NCBI RefSeq assembly: GCF_041008525.1
Contig: NZ_JBFLUG010000011.1
Location: 1-64,000 of the forward strand
DNA from: Parafrankia sp041008525
Lineage (GTDB): Bacteria > Actinomycetota > Actinomycetes > Frankiales > Frankiaceae
Length of the DNA: 64,000 nt
Direction: 5' to 3'
Shown here: positions 28,813 to 37,199 of the stretch, in pieces
Layout: the number at the start of each line of letters is the position of its first letter
How positions within the stretch are numbered: the stretch's first letter is position 1
The notes under the pieces: generated by a model
What the model was told of the DNA's origin: nothing
Databases searched by the model: none
The model's input: only the letters and a program-made list of their open reading frames with translations
Position numbers and translations under genes: made by a program

Positions 28813-29991
28813 ATGTGCGAAGCTCCAGCGGTGTCCACAGCAAGCGGCACCGGGCCGTCGCGCCGGGCCTTTCTGGCTGCCGTCCCGGTGGTCAGCGCCG
28901 GTGCGGCCGTCCTCGCCGCCGCTGCCGGCTGCACCGGGTCGGCGCCCACCGCCCCCGGGCCCACCGCCAGCCCGGCCGATGTGGCCGCGGCGACCGACGC
29001 CCACGCCCGGGAGACCGCCCTGCTGGCGGCCTACGACACCGCGATCGACGAGCATCCCGCCCTCGCCGGGGCGCTGCGGGCGATCCGCGCGCACCACGCC
29101 GACCATGCCCGCGCGCTGGTCGCGCTCGGCCTGCCCGGGGTGGGCGCGGTTGCCGGCAGCGGACGTCCGAACAGCGCGGCGGGTTCGGGCAGCATCGGCC
29201 CGAGCACCACCACCGGCCCGGCCTCCGTGGGCGGAAGCACCGGGCCGCCTGGCACAGCGATGGTTCCCCCGCCCGCGGACGGCATCCCGGCCGGCGACAC
29301 CGTTGCGGCACGGGCAGCCGCCCTCAGCGCCCTCGCCGGGCTCGAGCACACAACCGCCACGGCACACCGGACCGGCGCTCTGGCCGCCGGCTCCGGGCTC
29401 GCGCCGCTGCTGGGCAGCCTGTGCGCCGCCGAGTCCGGGCACGCCGAGCTGGTCGCAGCGGCCGGCGGAGCGGCCGACGGAGCGCTCGCCGGCGGGCCCG
29501 CCACCGACGATGCCTCCACCGCAGGCGAGGGGCAGGCCGGCGGAGCCGCCGCGGTCGCGGCGCTGGCGACGATGCTGTCGGCGGCGCACGCGGCCGTCTT
29601 CGCGACGGCGGCGGCAGGCGGTGCACTCGCGCCGCTGGGCGCACCGGCCCAGCCAGCTCGCTCCCTTGCCCGGGCCGCCCACGATGATCACCGTGCGCTG
29701 CGGGACGTGCTCGTCGCGGCGCTGCGGGCCCACGGCACGACGCCGCCGGCAGCGCTGCCCGCGTACCGCCTGCCGGTCGAGCCGGCCGGGGTCGAGGGTT
29801 CAGTCGACCTGCTTTCCCGCGTCGAGGACCAGTCCGCCGTCTCGGCCGGCGCCGCCGTCGGCGCGCTGACCGGCGCCGACCGCGAGCTGGCCGTGGACGC
29901 CCTCGTCGCCATGGCGCTGCGCGGCCAGCGGGCGCGGCTGGCCGCGGGCGTGGCCCCGGAGGCGGCAGGCCCGGCCTTCCCCGGCCGCTGA
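28813..29991 (+). CDS. Ferritin-like DUF4439 putative lipoprotein
   Basis: A secreted protein with a Tat-like lipoprotein signal: SRRAFLAA, an Ala/Val-rich core and the lipobox AAAGC. Two helical ferritin-like segments follow (about 60-115 and 180-390), separated by a Gly/Ser/Thr-rich linker. The family is found next to rimP in many actinobacteria but has no firm function. The start is uncertain: ATG 28813 has AGAGG upstream; GTG 28831 and GTG 28771 are also in frame. It is divergent from rimP and convergent with the HAD gene. Confidence 0.85.
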   Translation: MCEAPAVSTASGTGPSRRAFLAAVPVVSAGAAVLAAAAGCTGSAPTAPGPTASPADVAAATDAHARETALLAAYDTAIDEHPALAGALRAIRAHHADHARALVALGLPGVGAVAGSGRPNSAAGSGSIGPSTTTGPASVGGSTGPPGTAMVPPPADGIPAGDTVAARAAALSALAGLEHTTATAHRTGALAAGSGLAPLLGSLCAAESGHAELVAAAGGAADGALAGGPATDDASTAGEGQAGGAAAVAALATMLSAAHAAVFATAAAGGALAPLGAPAQPARSLARAAHDDHRALRDVLVAALRAHGTTPPAALPAYRLPVEPAGVEGSVDLLSRVEDQSAVSAGAAVGALTGADRELAVDALVAMALRGQRARLAAGVAPEAAGPAFPGR

Positions 29992-30034
29992 CCTGCCGTG
30001 CGCGGGCACCTGCCGTGCGCGGGCACCTGCCGGG
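29990..30034. repeat. Short tandem repeat between convergent genes
   Basis: A unit of about 17 bases (acctgccgtgcgcgggc) occurs twice and a partial third copy follows. It fills the gap between the DUF4439 and HAD stops. It may affect termination; no classical terminator hairpin was found here. Confidence 0.65.
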
Positions 30035-30046
30035 TGGCGGTCGCGA

Positions 30047-30988
30047 TCAGCGGGGCGGAGGGGTGCCCGGGCGTGCGGCGCCGAACGCGTCCAGGACCTC
30101 GAGCAGTTGTCCGAGCCGGCCGATCACCGCGTCCGCGGGTAGCTTCCCCGCGCGGCCGGCCATCTCCGGATTCACCGCGTCGGAGCCACCGTCGCGGACG
30201 AGAACGGTCCGCATTCCGGCCGCCCGGGCCCCACGGATGTCGGTCCGCACCCGGTCACCGACGAACAGCACGCGGGACGGATCACCGATCCCCAGCGCGT
30301 CGAGGGCCGCCTGGAACGCGATCGGATGGGGCTTGTCGAACGGAAGATCGCTGGTGTAGACCCTGGCGTGGAAGAGATCCAGCAGGCCGTCGCGCTGCAG
30401 CATGCGCTCGTGCCACAGCCGCGGCCACCGGGTGTTCGTCAGCAGGCCGATGAGCAGGCCACGGGCCCGGACGAGGTGGACCAGCAGCAGTGCCTCGGGG
30501 TCGCACATCGTGTGCGGGGTCCAGGCCGTGAGGTCACGCCGGGACGCGGCCTGCACGACTGCCGCGGCCACGTCCACGCCCAGCCGGGCGGAGGCCGCCG
30601 CCAGCAGCTCGGCGATCGAGCCCGTCATCCCGCCCTCCGACCCGTTGCCGGCGTGGCCGCCGGCGGCGTCGCGGGAGTTCCACCACGACGCCTCCAGCCC
30701 GGCCAGGATGGCGGTGATCTCGTCTGCCTGCGGCGGAGAGATCTCCAGGGCCGCCAGTCGCCACAGGTCGAGCAGGTCCACGTCGTGGAAGGGGGTGAGC
30801 GTGCCTCCCCAGTCGAAGACGACCGCGGCCAACTGCCCGGGACCGCCGGTCGGGGCAGCGCCACCGGTCGGGGTGGGACCGTCGGCCGGGACGGGGCCGC
30901 CCGCCATCGGGCCGGCAGCCGTGTCCGCGCCGGCAGCGGCGTGCGTGCCGGGATCCCCGTCCGGGGCGAACCACGAGAAACCCACCAT
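30047..30988 (-). CDS. HAD-superfamily hydrolase with DWGGT motif
   Basis: A cytoplasmic HAD-like phosphatase of unknown substrate, 313 residues. Motif I reads VVFDWGGTLT: the nucleophile Asp is present but the usual second Asp (general acid) is Gly. Motif II is LLTNTRW, motif III Lys is in FDKPHP, and motif IV is FVGDRVRTDIRGARAAG. A 50-residue Gly/Pro/Ala leader precedes motif I. The FDWGGT variant is known in actinobacterial HAD proteins, but activity cannot be assumed. It lies 20 bases after the Rrf2 gene, so the two may be co-transcribed. Confidence 0.88.
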   Translation of the reverse strand: MVGFSWFAPDGDPGTHAAAGADTAAGPMAGGPVPADGPTPTGGAAPTGGPGQLAAVVFDWGGTLTPFHDVDLLDLWRLAALEISPPQADEITAILAGLEASWWNSRDAAGGHAGNGSEGGMTGSIAELLAAASARLGVDVAAAVVQAASRRDLTAWTPHTMCDPEALLLVHLVRARGLLIGLLTNTRWPRLWHERMLQRDGLLDLFHARVYTSDLPFDKPHPIAFQAALDALGIGDPSRVLFVGDRVRTDIRGARAAGMRTVLVRDGGSDAVNPEMAGRAGKLPADAVIGRLGQLLEVLDAFGAARPGTPPPR

Positions 30989-31008
30989 GCACCGCGCTAT
31001 CTCTGTCG

Positions 31009-31464
31009 CTATCTCGTCGACCAGGCGTCCGGCTCCTCGCGCAGCTCACAGACGATGTCGGGAAGCTTCCCACTGGCGACGTCCGCGAGGGTGACGGATT
31101 CGAGCACTCTGCGCAGGTTGACGCGGACAGCGATCCAGACATCCTGCAGATGCTTCGCCGCGCCCTCGTAGTGTGCGTTCTCCGGCGGCCGGCCGCGCAC
31201 GCTGGCCAGCGGGCCGTCGGTGGCCCGGATCACGGTGGCGATCGTGATCTCCTCGGCCGGGCGACACAGCTGGTAGCCGCCGTCCGCCCCGCGGCGGCTC
31301 TGCACCAGACCGCTGCGGCGCAGGTCGGTAAGGATGTTCTCGAGGAAACGCAGGGGGAGGTCCTGAGCCGAGGCGAGCGTCTCCCCCTTGACGAGGTTGC
31401 CGTCCGAAGCGGCGAGCGTGAGCAGGGCCCGCAGTGCATAGTCGGCCCGGGCGGAGATCTGCAT
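31009..31464 (-). CDS. Rrf2-family transcriptional regulator
   Basis: A winged-helix repressor-type regulator of 151 residues. The N-terminus MQISARADYALRALL and the wing GGYQLCRPAEEIT are typical. The three clustered cysteines that bind Fe-S in IscR/NsrR are missing; only two isolated Cys are seen. This is closer to the cysteine-metabolism regulator CymR type than to IscR. Its neighbour, just upstream on the same strand, is a SsuABC/TauABC-type transporter, so a role in sulfur control is plausible but inferred. Confidence 0.9.
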   Translation of the reverse strand: MQISARADYALRALLTLAASDGNLVKGETLASAQDLPLRFLENILTDLRRSGLVQSRRGADGGYQLCRPAEEITIATVIRATDGPLASVRGRPPENAHYEGAAKHLQDVWIAVRVNLRRVLESVTLADVASGKLPDIVCELREEPDAWSTR

Positions 31465-31589
31465 AACACCATCTTGCCCGCCAGTGCTGCGGGCAGCCTT
31501 CCCGTGGGTTCCCTGGCAGGCCGCCTGGCCGCCCGTTGGCCTGCCTCCCGCCCGGTGCCGGCCGGCACCGGGCGAGGGCCGGGCCGCTG

Positions 31590-32684
31590 TCAGACCGCTG
31601 ACGTGTCCACGCCGGAGTGCGGTCCGGCCGGGCCGGTCGGGCCGGTCGGGCCGGTCGGGCCGGTCGGCCCCGCAGACCCGTCCTTCGGCCGGCTGTTCTG
31701 AGAGCCGCGGGCCGCCTTCACCGCGTTCGAGCCTTCGGCGATGAGACCGCGACGCTCCCGCATCCGCCGGTCGAGAACGTTGAACGCCGCGTCGACGACG
31801 ACACCGATCACGAAGATCGTCAGCATCGAGACCATCACGCCGACGGTGTCGGAGAGGTCGCGGGCGTTCTGCAGGTTCGCGCCGATCGACGGGTGGCCGG
31901 GGACGATGACGATCAGCTCACCGGCCATCAGGCTGCGCCAGGCGAACGCCCAGCCCTGCTTGAGGCCGGCGAGGACCGAGGGGAACGCGGCAGGCGCGAC
32001 CACGTACCGGTACAGCGCGAAGCCGCTGGCGCCCATGCTGCGCCCGACCCGGACCAGCAGCGGCGGGACGTAGTCGACGCCGTAGATGACCCCGTTCGCC
32101 ACGGAAGGCGCCGCGCCCAGCACCACGACGAACATGATCGCCGACTCGTTGAGCTGGAAGAGCAGGATCGCGAGCGGGACCCAGACCACCGACGGCATCG
32201 TCTGCAGCGCGGTGATGAACGAGCCCACGGCCGCGCGCAGCAGGCCGAACCGGGCGACCGCCAGGCCGACGATCCCGCCGAGGACGACGGCCACGGCGTA
32301 GCCCTCGGCGGCCCGGGTCAACGTCCGGCCGAACGCGTCCCAGAACTCGGAGGTGCCGAGCTGCTCGAAGAACTCCGGCAGGGTGTCCCCGGGGCCGGGC
32401 AGCACGTAGGTGGGCTTCCACCCGGACCAGACCACGATCTGCCAGACGAGCAGGAACATCCCGAAGGCTGCGAGCTTCGGCCAGGTCGAGGCCCACACCC
32501 GGCCCACGGTGGGACGCTGGGAGCGCACCGGGATGTCGAGTGCGTCCAGCCCGGCGAGGGTCTCGTCCGACTCCCGCGGCGCCGACGGGGCGCTGCCACG
32601 GGTGACCGCGTCCGGCGCGGACGAGCGAACCGCCCCGTTCCCGTCACGGATCGTGGTGACGCTCGCGTCGATGTCAGTGGCCAT
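31590..32684 (-). CDS. ABC transporter permease (SsuC/TauC type)
   Basis: Inner-membrane permease of the nitrate/sulfonate/taurine family, 364 residues. Six or so hydrophobic segments run from about residue 70 to 325, and the EAA-type loop lies around LLVRVGRSMGASGFALYRYV. The N-terminal 65 residues are hydrophilic. The tail from about 335 is a TGP repeat of five units. The ATG at 32684 overlaps the ATPase gene by 11 bases, with GGAGG nine bases upstream, so translation is coupled. Substrate is not fixed by sequence; sulfonates, taurine or a thiamine precursor are possible. Confidence 0.92.
   Translation of the reverse strand: MATDIDASVTTIRDGNGAVRSSAPDAVTRGSAPSAPRESDETLAGLDALDIPVRSQRPTVGRVWASTWPKLAAFGMFLLVWQIVVWSGWKPTYVLPGPGDTLPEFFEQLGTSEFWDAFGRTLTRAAEGYAVAVVLGGIVGLAVARFGLLRAAVGSFITALQTMPSVVWVPLAILLFQLNESAIMFVVVLGAAPSVANGVIYGVDYVPPLLVRVGRSMGASGFALYRYVVAPAAFPSVLAGLKQGWAFAWRSLMAGELIVIVPGHPSIGANLQNARDLSDTVGVMVSMLTIFVIGVVVDAAFNVLDRRMRERRGLIAEGSNAVKAARGSQNSRPKDGSAGPTGPTGPTGPTGPAGPHSGVDTSAV
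31622..31672. repeat. 9-bp tandem repeat at the permease 3' end
   Basis: The unit ggccggtcg repeats about five times and encodes the TGPTGPTGP tail. The unit is a multiple of three, so the frame is kept. Confidence 0.85.
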
Positions 32685-33435
32685 GACGCGCGACCTCCTC
32701 CCGGAGCCGCGCCGTCACGACGGAGGCGAGCTCGGACACCTGGGGCTGATCGATGCGACGGGGCCGTTCGATCGGCACATCGAAGATCTCCGCGACCCGG
32801 CCGGGCCGGGAGGAGAGCAGGACGATCCGGTCACCGAGACGCACGGCCTCCCGCACGTCGTGCGTGACGAACAGGACGGTGATCCCCGTCTCCCGCCAGA
32901 TGCGCTCGAGCTCGTCGTGGAGGAGGTCGCGCGTCATCGCGTCGAGGGCTCCGAACGGCTCGTCCATGCACAGGATGTCCGCCTCCTGGGCAAACGCCCG
33001 CGCAAGGCTCACCCGCTGGCGCATCCCGCCGGAAAGCTCATGGGGGCGCCGGTTCGCCTGGCCGGCGAGCCGGACCATCGTCAGCAGCTCGTCGACGCGC
33101 TCCGCACGCCGGGCCTTCGGCACGCGCCGCAGCTTCAGCGGCACCTCCACGTTGCCGCCAGCGGTCAGCCAGGGCAGCAGGGCCGAGTCCTGGAACATCA
33201 TCCCGACCCGGCGGCCACCGGTGTCCACCGTCCCCGCAGTGGGCTGGTCGAGCCCGGCAACCAGGCTGAGCAGCGTCGACTTGCCGCAGCCCGAGGCGCC
33301 CAGCAAACAGACGAACTCACCGGGACGGACATCCAGGTGGATGTCGTCGAGGGCGCGGACCTGACCGGTACCGGAGCCGAAGACCCGGCTGACGCCGTCG
33401 ATCCGCAGCGCCGTGTCCGTCGCGAGCGCCGTCAC
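32674..33435 (-). CDS. ABC transporter ATP-binding protein (SsuB/TauB type)
   Basis: The cytoplasmic ATPase of the transporter, 253 residues. Walker A GASGCGKST is at 46-54, the signature LSGGMRQRVSLARA near 137, and Walker B ILCMDEPFGALD near 158. The FVTHDVREAVRLGDR block is typical of the nitrate/sulfonate/taurine group. The GTG start follows GGGGAG. It lies 136 bases after the binding-protein gene, and two strong hairpins fill that gap, so its expression may be lower than that of the binding protein. Confidence 0.94.
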   Translation of the reverse strand: MTALATDTALRIDGVSRVFGSGTGQVRALDDIHLDVRPGEFVCLLGASGCGKSTLLSLVAGLDQPTAGTVDTGGRRVGMMFQDSALLPWLTAGGNVEVPLKLRRVPKARRAERVDELLTMVRLAGQANRRPHELSGGMRQRVSLARAFAQEADILCMDEPFGALDAMTRDLLHDELERIWRETGITVLFVTHDVREAVRLGDRIVLLSSRPGRVAEIFDVPIERPRRIDQPQVSELASVVTARLREEVARHGH

Positions 33436-33484
33436 GAGCTTGCTCCCCTCGGTGGTTCACGATCTTGCAGGGTCCCCACGCGAT

Positions 33485-33514
33485 CGATCCCGGCGGGGCG
33501 GCCCGCCGGGATCG
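33485..33514 (-). terminator. 13-bp hairpin between binding-protein and ATPase genes
   Basis: Arms 33485-33497 and 33502-33514 pair perfectly around a 4-base loop. It sits between the 52-bp palindrome and the ATPase start. It may be a weak terminator or an mRNA stability element. Confidence 0.7.
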
Positions 33515-33517
33515 ACT

Positions 33518-33569
33518 CCGCCGGGTCCGCCGTGTCCATCCGGCCGGATGGACACGGCGGACCCGGCGG
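33518..33569. promoter_or_regulatory. Perfect 52-bp palindrome inside the transporter operon
   Basis: Positions 33518-33543 and 33544-33569 are exact reverse complements, a 26-bp stem without a real loop (the centre is ccggccgg). It begins two bases after the binding-protein stop. In the transcript it would form a very stable hairpin that could protect the upstream message and limit read-through into the ATPase and permease genes. Confidence 0.9.
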
Positions 33570-33571
33570 AC

Positions 33572-34648
33572 CTACTTGTCAGCGACCGCCGGATCACCGG
33601 CGGCGGTGAGAAGCCGGTTGAGGATGGTCAGGTCGAAGATCCCGTCGAGCTGCGGGTCCTCGATGAGGCCGAGCTCCTCCTGGTGTGCCGCGGAGGTGAA
33701 CAGCGACGTCGCGACCGGGTCGGGGCCGAAGGTCAGGCCCTTCCAGGCGGAGGTGACCACGTCGTCGGCGAGGGGCTTGCCGGTGAGCGTCTCGAGCGCA
33801 TCGTTCGCGGCGGTCTGCCCGGCCGCCGGGTCGGCGTTGAGCTGGTCGATCACGGAGATGTTGGCCGCGATGAGCCGCTCGATGATCTGCGGGTTCCTCT
33901 CCAGGTAGTCCGTGCGGACGAGCAGGACCGTGGTGACGAACTTCCCGTCCGTCTCGGGCCATTCGTCTGCCTCGTCGACGAGCACGGTGCCGCCCTCGGC
34001 GACCAGGCGGGACGCGACGGGCTCGGGCACCCAGGCACCGTCGATGGCACCGGACTTGAAGGCGTCGACCGTGACCGAGTTCTCCTGCGGGCGGATCGAG
34101 ACGTCGCCGCCGCCCTTGGTGTCGGTCTTCAGCCCGTTCTTCTGGAGGAAGAAGCGCAGCGCCACGTCCTGGGTGTTGCCGAGGCTCGGCGTCGCCAGCG
34201 TCTTGCCGCGCAGCTGCTCAACCGAGGTGATCTCCGGCTTCACCACCAGCGCCGCGCCGCCGGCGGTCACGCCGGAGACGATGCGGATCGCCTCGCCCTT
34301 CGACCTGATAAACGTGTTCACGGCCGGGTTCGGGCCGATGAAGCCGGCGTCGAGCGCACCGGAAAGGATCGCCTCCGCCTCCTGGACCCCCGAGTTGAAG
34401 GTCTTGGGCTCCAGCTTCACGCCGGCGCCGAGTTCCCTGGCGAAGGTGCCCTGCTCAACGCCGACGAGCGCCGGGGCGTGGGTGAGGTTCGGGAAGTAGC
34501 CGAGGCGGAGGGTTCCCGTCACCTCCCCGCTGGCCGACACGGATTCTGATCCCCCGTCGTCGCCCGAGCAGGCGGTCACCGCCAGCGCAAGCGCACCGGC
34601 AGCAACCAGTGGCACGAACCGCTGCCACAGCCTCTTGGGCTTCATCAC
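33572..34648 (-). CDS. ABC transporter substrate-binding lipoprotein (SsuA/TauA type)
   Basis: An extracellular binding protein anchored by lipid, 358 residues. The signal peptide has MKPKRLWQR, an Ala/Leu core and the lipobox VTAC near residue 27. The mature part starts LRLGYFPNLTHAP, typical of the nitrate/sulfonate/taurine NMT1-like group, with AGFIGPNPAVN and KTLATPSLGNTQD as ligand-region blocks. It is the first gene of the transporter operon, followed by the 52-bp palindrome. The ligand is not readable; an aliphatic sulfonate is the leading guess. Confidence 0.92.
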   Translation of the reverse strand: MMKPKRLWQRFVPLVAAGALALAVTACSGDDGGSESVSASGEVTGTLRLGYFPNLTHAPALVGVEQGTFARELGAGVKLEPKTFNSGVQEAEAILSGALDAGFIGPNPAVNTFIRSKGEAIRIVSGVTAGGAALVVKPEITSVEQLRGKTLATPSLGNTQDVALRFFLQKNGLKTDTKGGGDVSIRPQENSVTVDAFKSGAIDGAWVPEPVASRLVAEGGTVLVDEADEWPETDGKFVTTVLLVRTDYLERNPQIIERLIAANISVIDQLNADPAAGQTAANDALETLTGKPLADDVVTSAWKGLTFGPDPVATSLFTSAAHQEELGLIEDPQLDGIFDLTILNRLLTAAGDPAVADK

Positions 34649-34942
34649 GTTCCGTTACCCTTTCAACACTCTCGGCGCACAGCAAATGTCGATCACATGC
34701 GTCAAGTCGATTGGAGACATCGGGAAGGTAAGGATGCCAGACAAGCGCACATCTCGCCATCGGAATTCACACGGATGACACCATGCTCCACCAAGCGTGA
34801 AACAGCGCTTACGCAGTGCGTTACCCGCTTGTACACAGCGAGACGGAATCCTTCCCGCGGAAAGCGGGACGCACGCGGCGGACGCGTCAGAGCCCGCCCT
34901 GGTCACGGGCGGGCTCGACAGCGGCGGGAGCTGATCGAAAGA
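34649..34942. promoter_or_regulatory. Transporter upstream region, lower G+C
   Basis: The 294 bases before the binding-protein gene have clearly lower G+C than the surroundings and should hold its promoter and operator. A TTGACG hexamer lies about 80 bases before the ATG, but no convincing -10 partner was found. No gene is seen. Confidence 0.4.
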
Positions 34943-35794
34943 TCAGAAGAGGATCGAGGCGAACGTACCCACACGCTCGAAACCGACGCGCTCGTACGCG
35001 CGGCGCGCGGAGTGGTTGAAGTCGTTCACGTAGAGGCTCACGATCGGCGCGAACATCGAGCGCGCCAGGGCGACGACACTGGCGGTCCCGGCGGCGCCGA
35101 GGCCGCGCCCGCGCAGCGCCGGGTCGACCCACACGCCCTGGATCTGGCAGACGTCGCCGGCGACCGCGCCGATCTCCGCCTTGAAGAGCACCCGGCCGTG
35201 CTCGATGCGGGCGAACGACCGGCGCTGCCCGACGAACTCAGCGACGCGGGAGCGGTAGAGCGCGCCGCCGTCCGGCCCGACCGGCGAGACGCCGATCTCC
35301 TCGGTGAACATCGCGATGCAGGCGGGAAGAAGCACATCCAGCTCATCCGGACGGACGAGGCGGACCGACCGGTCGGGCGCGAGGTGCGGCGGGGCGTCGA
35401 TGGCGAGTAAGGGCTGCTCGCCGCGGATCTCGCGGGCCGGGCCCCAGACCGGCTCGAGGAAACGCCACATCGCGGACACCGCCGAGCCGACCCCGACGAT
35501 GGACGAGCAGCGGCGGCCCTGGCGGCGGGCCCGCTCGGCGAACAGCCTCGCCGAGTCCGGGCCCGCTGCCACGGGCCAGAGGTTCGCGCCGGAGTAACAC
35601 AGGGCCGCGAGGCTGCCATCCACCGTGTGGCCCCACACCTCGGCGCCGAGGCGCCAGGGATCCAGACCACATGCAGCCACCCGGGACGCGACGAAGACAT
35701 CCGCGATCGGGTTACGGCTCAGCAGCTCGGTGACGGCAGGAAGATCCCTGTCGTCGAGCAGCCGGGTCGGTGCGGAACGCAGCGGCAGACCCAT
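34943..35794 (-). CDS. GNAT-family acetyltransferase with DUF4081 N-terminal domain
   Basis: A 283-residue protein with two halves. The N-terminal half matches the DUF4081 type found fused to GNAT domains in actinobacteria. The C-terminal half is a GNAT fold with acetyl-CoA motif A in VDPALRGRGLGAAG and a NDFNHSARRAYERVGF block. The substrate is unknown. The ATG at 35794 follows GGAAGGG. It lies 25 bases after ispG, so it is probably co-transcribed with that gene, the usual arrangement. Confidence 0.9.
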   Translation of the reverse strand: MGLPLRSAPTRLLDDRDLPAVTELLSRNPIADVFVASRVAACGLDPWRLGAEVWGHTVDGSLAALCYSGANLWPVAAGPDSARLFAERARRQGRRCSSIVGVGSAVSAMWRFLEPVWGPAREIRGEQPLLAIDAPPHLAPDRSVRLVRPDELDVLLPACIAMFTEEIGVSPVGPDGGALYRSRVAEFVGQRRSFARIEHGRVLFKAEIGAVAGDVCQIQGVWVDPALRGRGLGAAGTASVVALARSMFAPIVSLYVNDFNHSARRAYERVGFERVGTFASILF

Positions 35795-35819
35795 CCAGCC
35801 CTTCCAGGTTGCTAGGTTG

Positions 35820-36977
35820 CTAGGAGGCCACGGAGACCGAGGGCGAGCCGGAGGCCGCGCCGTTGGCCTCCATCTCCTCGGCCAGCCGCATGGCCTCCTC
35901 GATGAGAGTCTCCACGATCTGCGCCTCCGGCACCGTCTTAATGACCTTGCCCTTGACGAAGATCTGCCCCTTGCCGTTGCCGGAGGCCACTCCGAGGTCG
36001 GCCTCGCGGGCCTCCCCCGGACCGTTGACGACGCAGCCCATGACGGCTACCCGCAGCGGGACCTCCATGCCCTCGAGGCCGGCGCTGACCTCGTTGGCGA
36101 GGGTGTAGACGTCGACCTGGGCGCGGCCACAGGCCGGGCAGGAGACGATCTCGAGCCGGCGCTCCTTGAGCCCGAGCGACTCCAGAATCGCCGCGCCGAC
36201 CTTGATCTCCTCGATCGGAGGAGCCGACAACGAGACCCGGATCGTGTCCCCGATGCCCTCGGCCAGCAGGGCGCCGAAGGCGACCGCCGACTTCACGGTG
36301 CCCTGGAACGCCGGGCCGGCCTCGGTGACACCGAGGTGCAGCGGGTAGTCGCAGGCCTGGGCCAGCAGCCGGTAGGCCTGGATCATGATCACAGGGTCGT
36401 TGTGCTTCACCGAGATCTTGATGTCCCGGAAGTCGTGCTCCTCGAACAGCGAGGCCTCCCACAGCGCCGACTCTGCCAGCGCCTCCGGGGTGGCCTTCCC
36501 GTGCTTCTCCAGCAGGCGCTTGTCGAGCGACCCGGCGTTGACCCCGATCCGGATCGGGATGCCGGCCGCCTTGGCGGCGCGGGCGATCTCGCCGACCTTG
36601 TCGTCGAACTGCTTGATGTTGCCCGGGTTCACCCGCACGGCGGCGCAGCCCGCGTCGATCGCGGCGAACACGTACTTCGGCTGGAAGTGGATGTCGGCGA
36701 TCACCGGGATCGGCGACTTGCGGGCGATCGCCGCGAGCGCGTCGGCGTCGTCCTGGCTGGGGACGGCCACCCGGACGATCTGGCAGCCGGCGGTGGTCAG
36801 CTCGGCGATCTGCTGCAGAGTGGCGTTGACGTCCGAGGTCAGCGTGGTGCACATCGACTGGATGGAGACCGGGGCGTCACCTCCGACCGGCACGTTTCCC
36901 ACCTGGATCTGCCGGCTGACACGCCGGGTTCCAACCGGGCGGGGCGGAGCGGCGGGCATGCCCAGAGTAACGGTCAC
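35820..36977 (-). CDS. ispG: 4-hydroxy-3-methylbut-2-enyl diphosphate synthase
   Basis: IspG (GcpE) makes HMBPP from methyl-erythritol cyclodiphosphate in the MEP isoprenoid pathway. Cluster ligands appear as SCPACGR and, later, MGCVVNGPGEAREAD. The N-terminal TIM-barrel holds VPSQDDADAL and DIHFQ. Length 385 residues, the short bacterial form without the plant insert. The GTG start follows GAGGAC. The same pathway gene dxr lies upstream, with the M50 protease between. Confidence 0.96.
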   Translation of the reverse strand: MTVTLGMPAAPPRPVGTRRVSRQIQVGNVPVGGDAPVSIQSMCTTLTSDVNATLQQIAELTTAGCQIVRVAVPSQDDADALAAIARKSPIPVIADIHFQPKYVFAAIDAGCAAVRVNPGNIKQFDDKVGEIARAAKAAGIPIRIGVNAGSLDKRLLEKHGKATPEALAESALWEASLFEEHDFRDIKISVKHNDPVIMIQAYRLLAQACDYPLHLGVTEAGPAFQGTVKSAVAFGALLAEGIGDTIRVSLSAPPIEEIKVGAAILESLGLKERRLEIVSCPACGRAQVDVYTLANEVSAGLEGMEVPLRVAVMGCVVNGPGEAREADLGVASGNGKGQIFVKGKVIKTVPEAQIVETLIEEAMRLAEEMEANGAASGSPSVSVAS

Positions 36978-37199
36978 AATGTCCTCACTGGCGTGTCGGA
37001 TGCTTTGATCGTCAGTTGGCGACCCGGCCCGGGATGATCCGTCACGGCGATGCCGTTCGGCTCGGTTCGGTCGACCGGGTCAGTCGGCCCCGTGCGGGGC
37101 GGCGCGCTCACGACGGCTGGCGGGAGGCCCCTGCCGGATCTACCGGCGACCAGGACACCCGCGAACCACCACCGCGCGCCACCGCGGATACACGGCGGC

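Noticed and set aside
34700..34850. Riboswitch before the transporter operon
   Set aside because: No SAM, cobalamin or TPP consensus could be recognised by eye, although the low G+C suggests a regulatory region.
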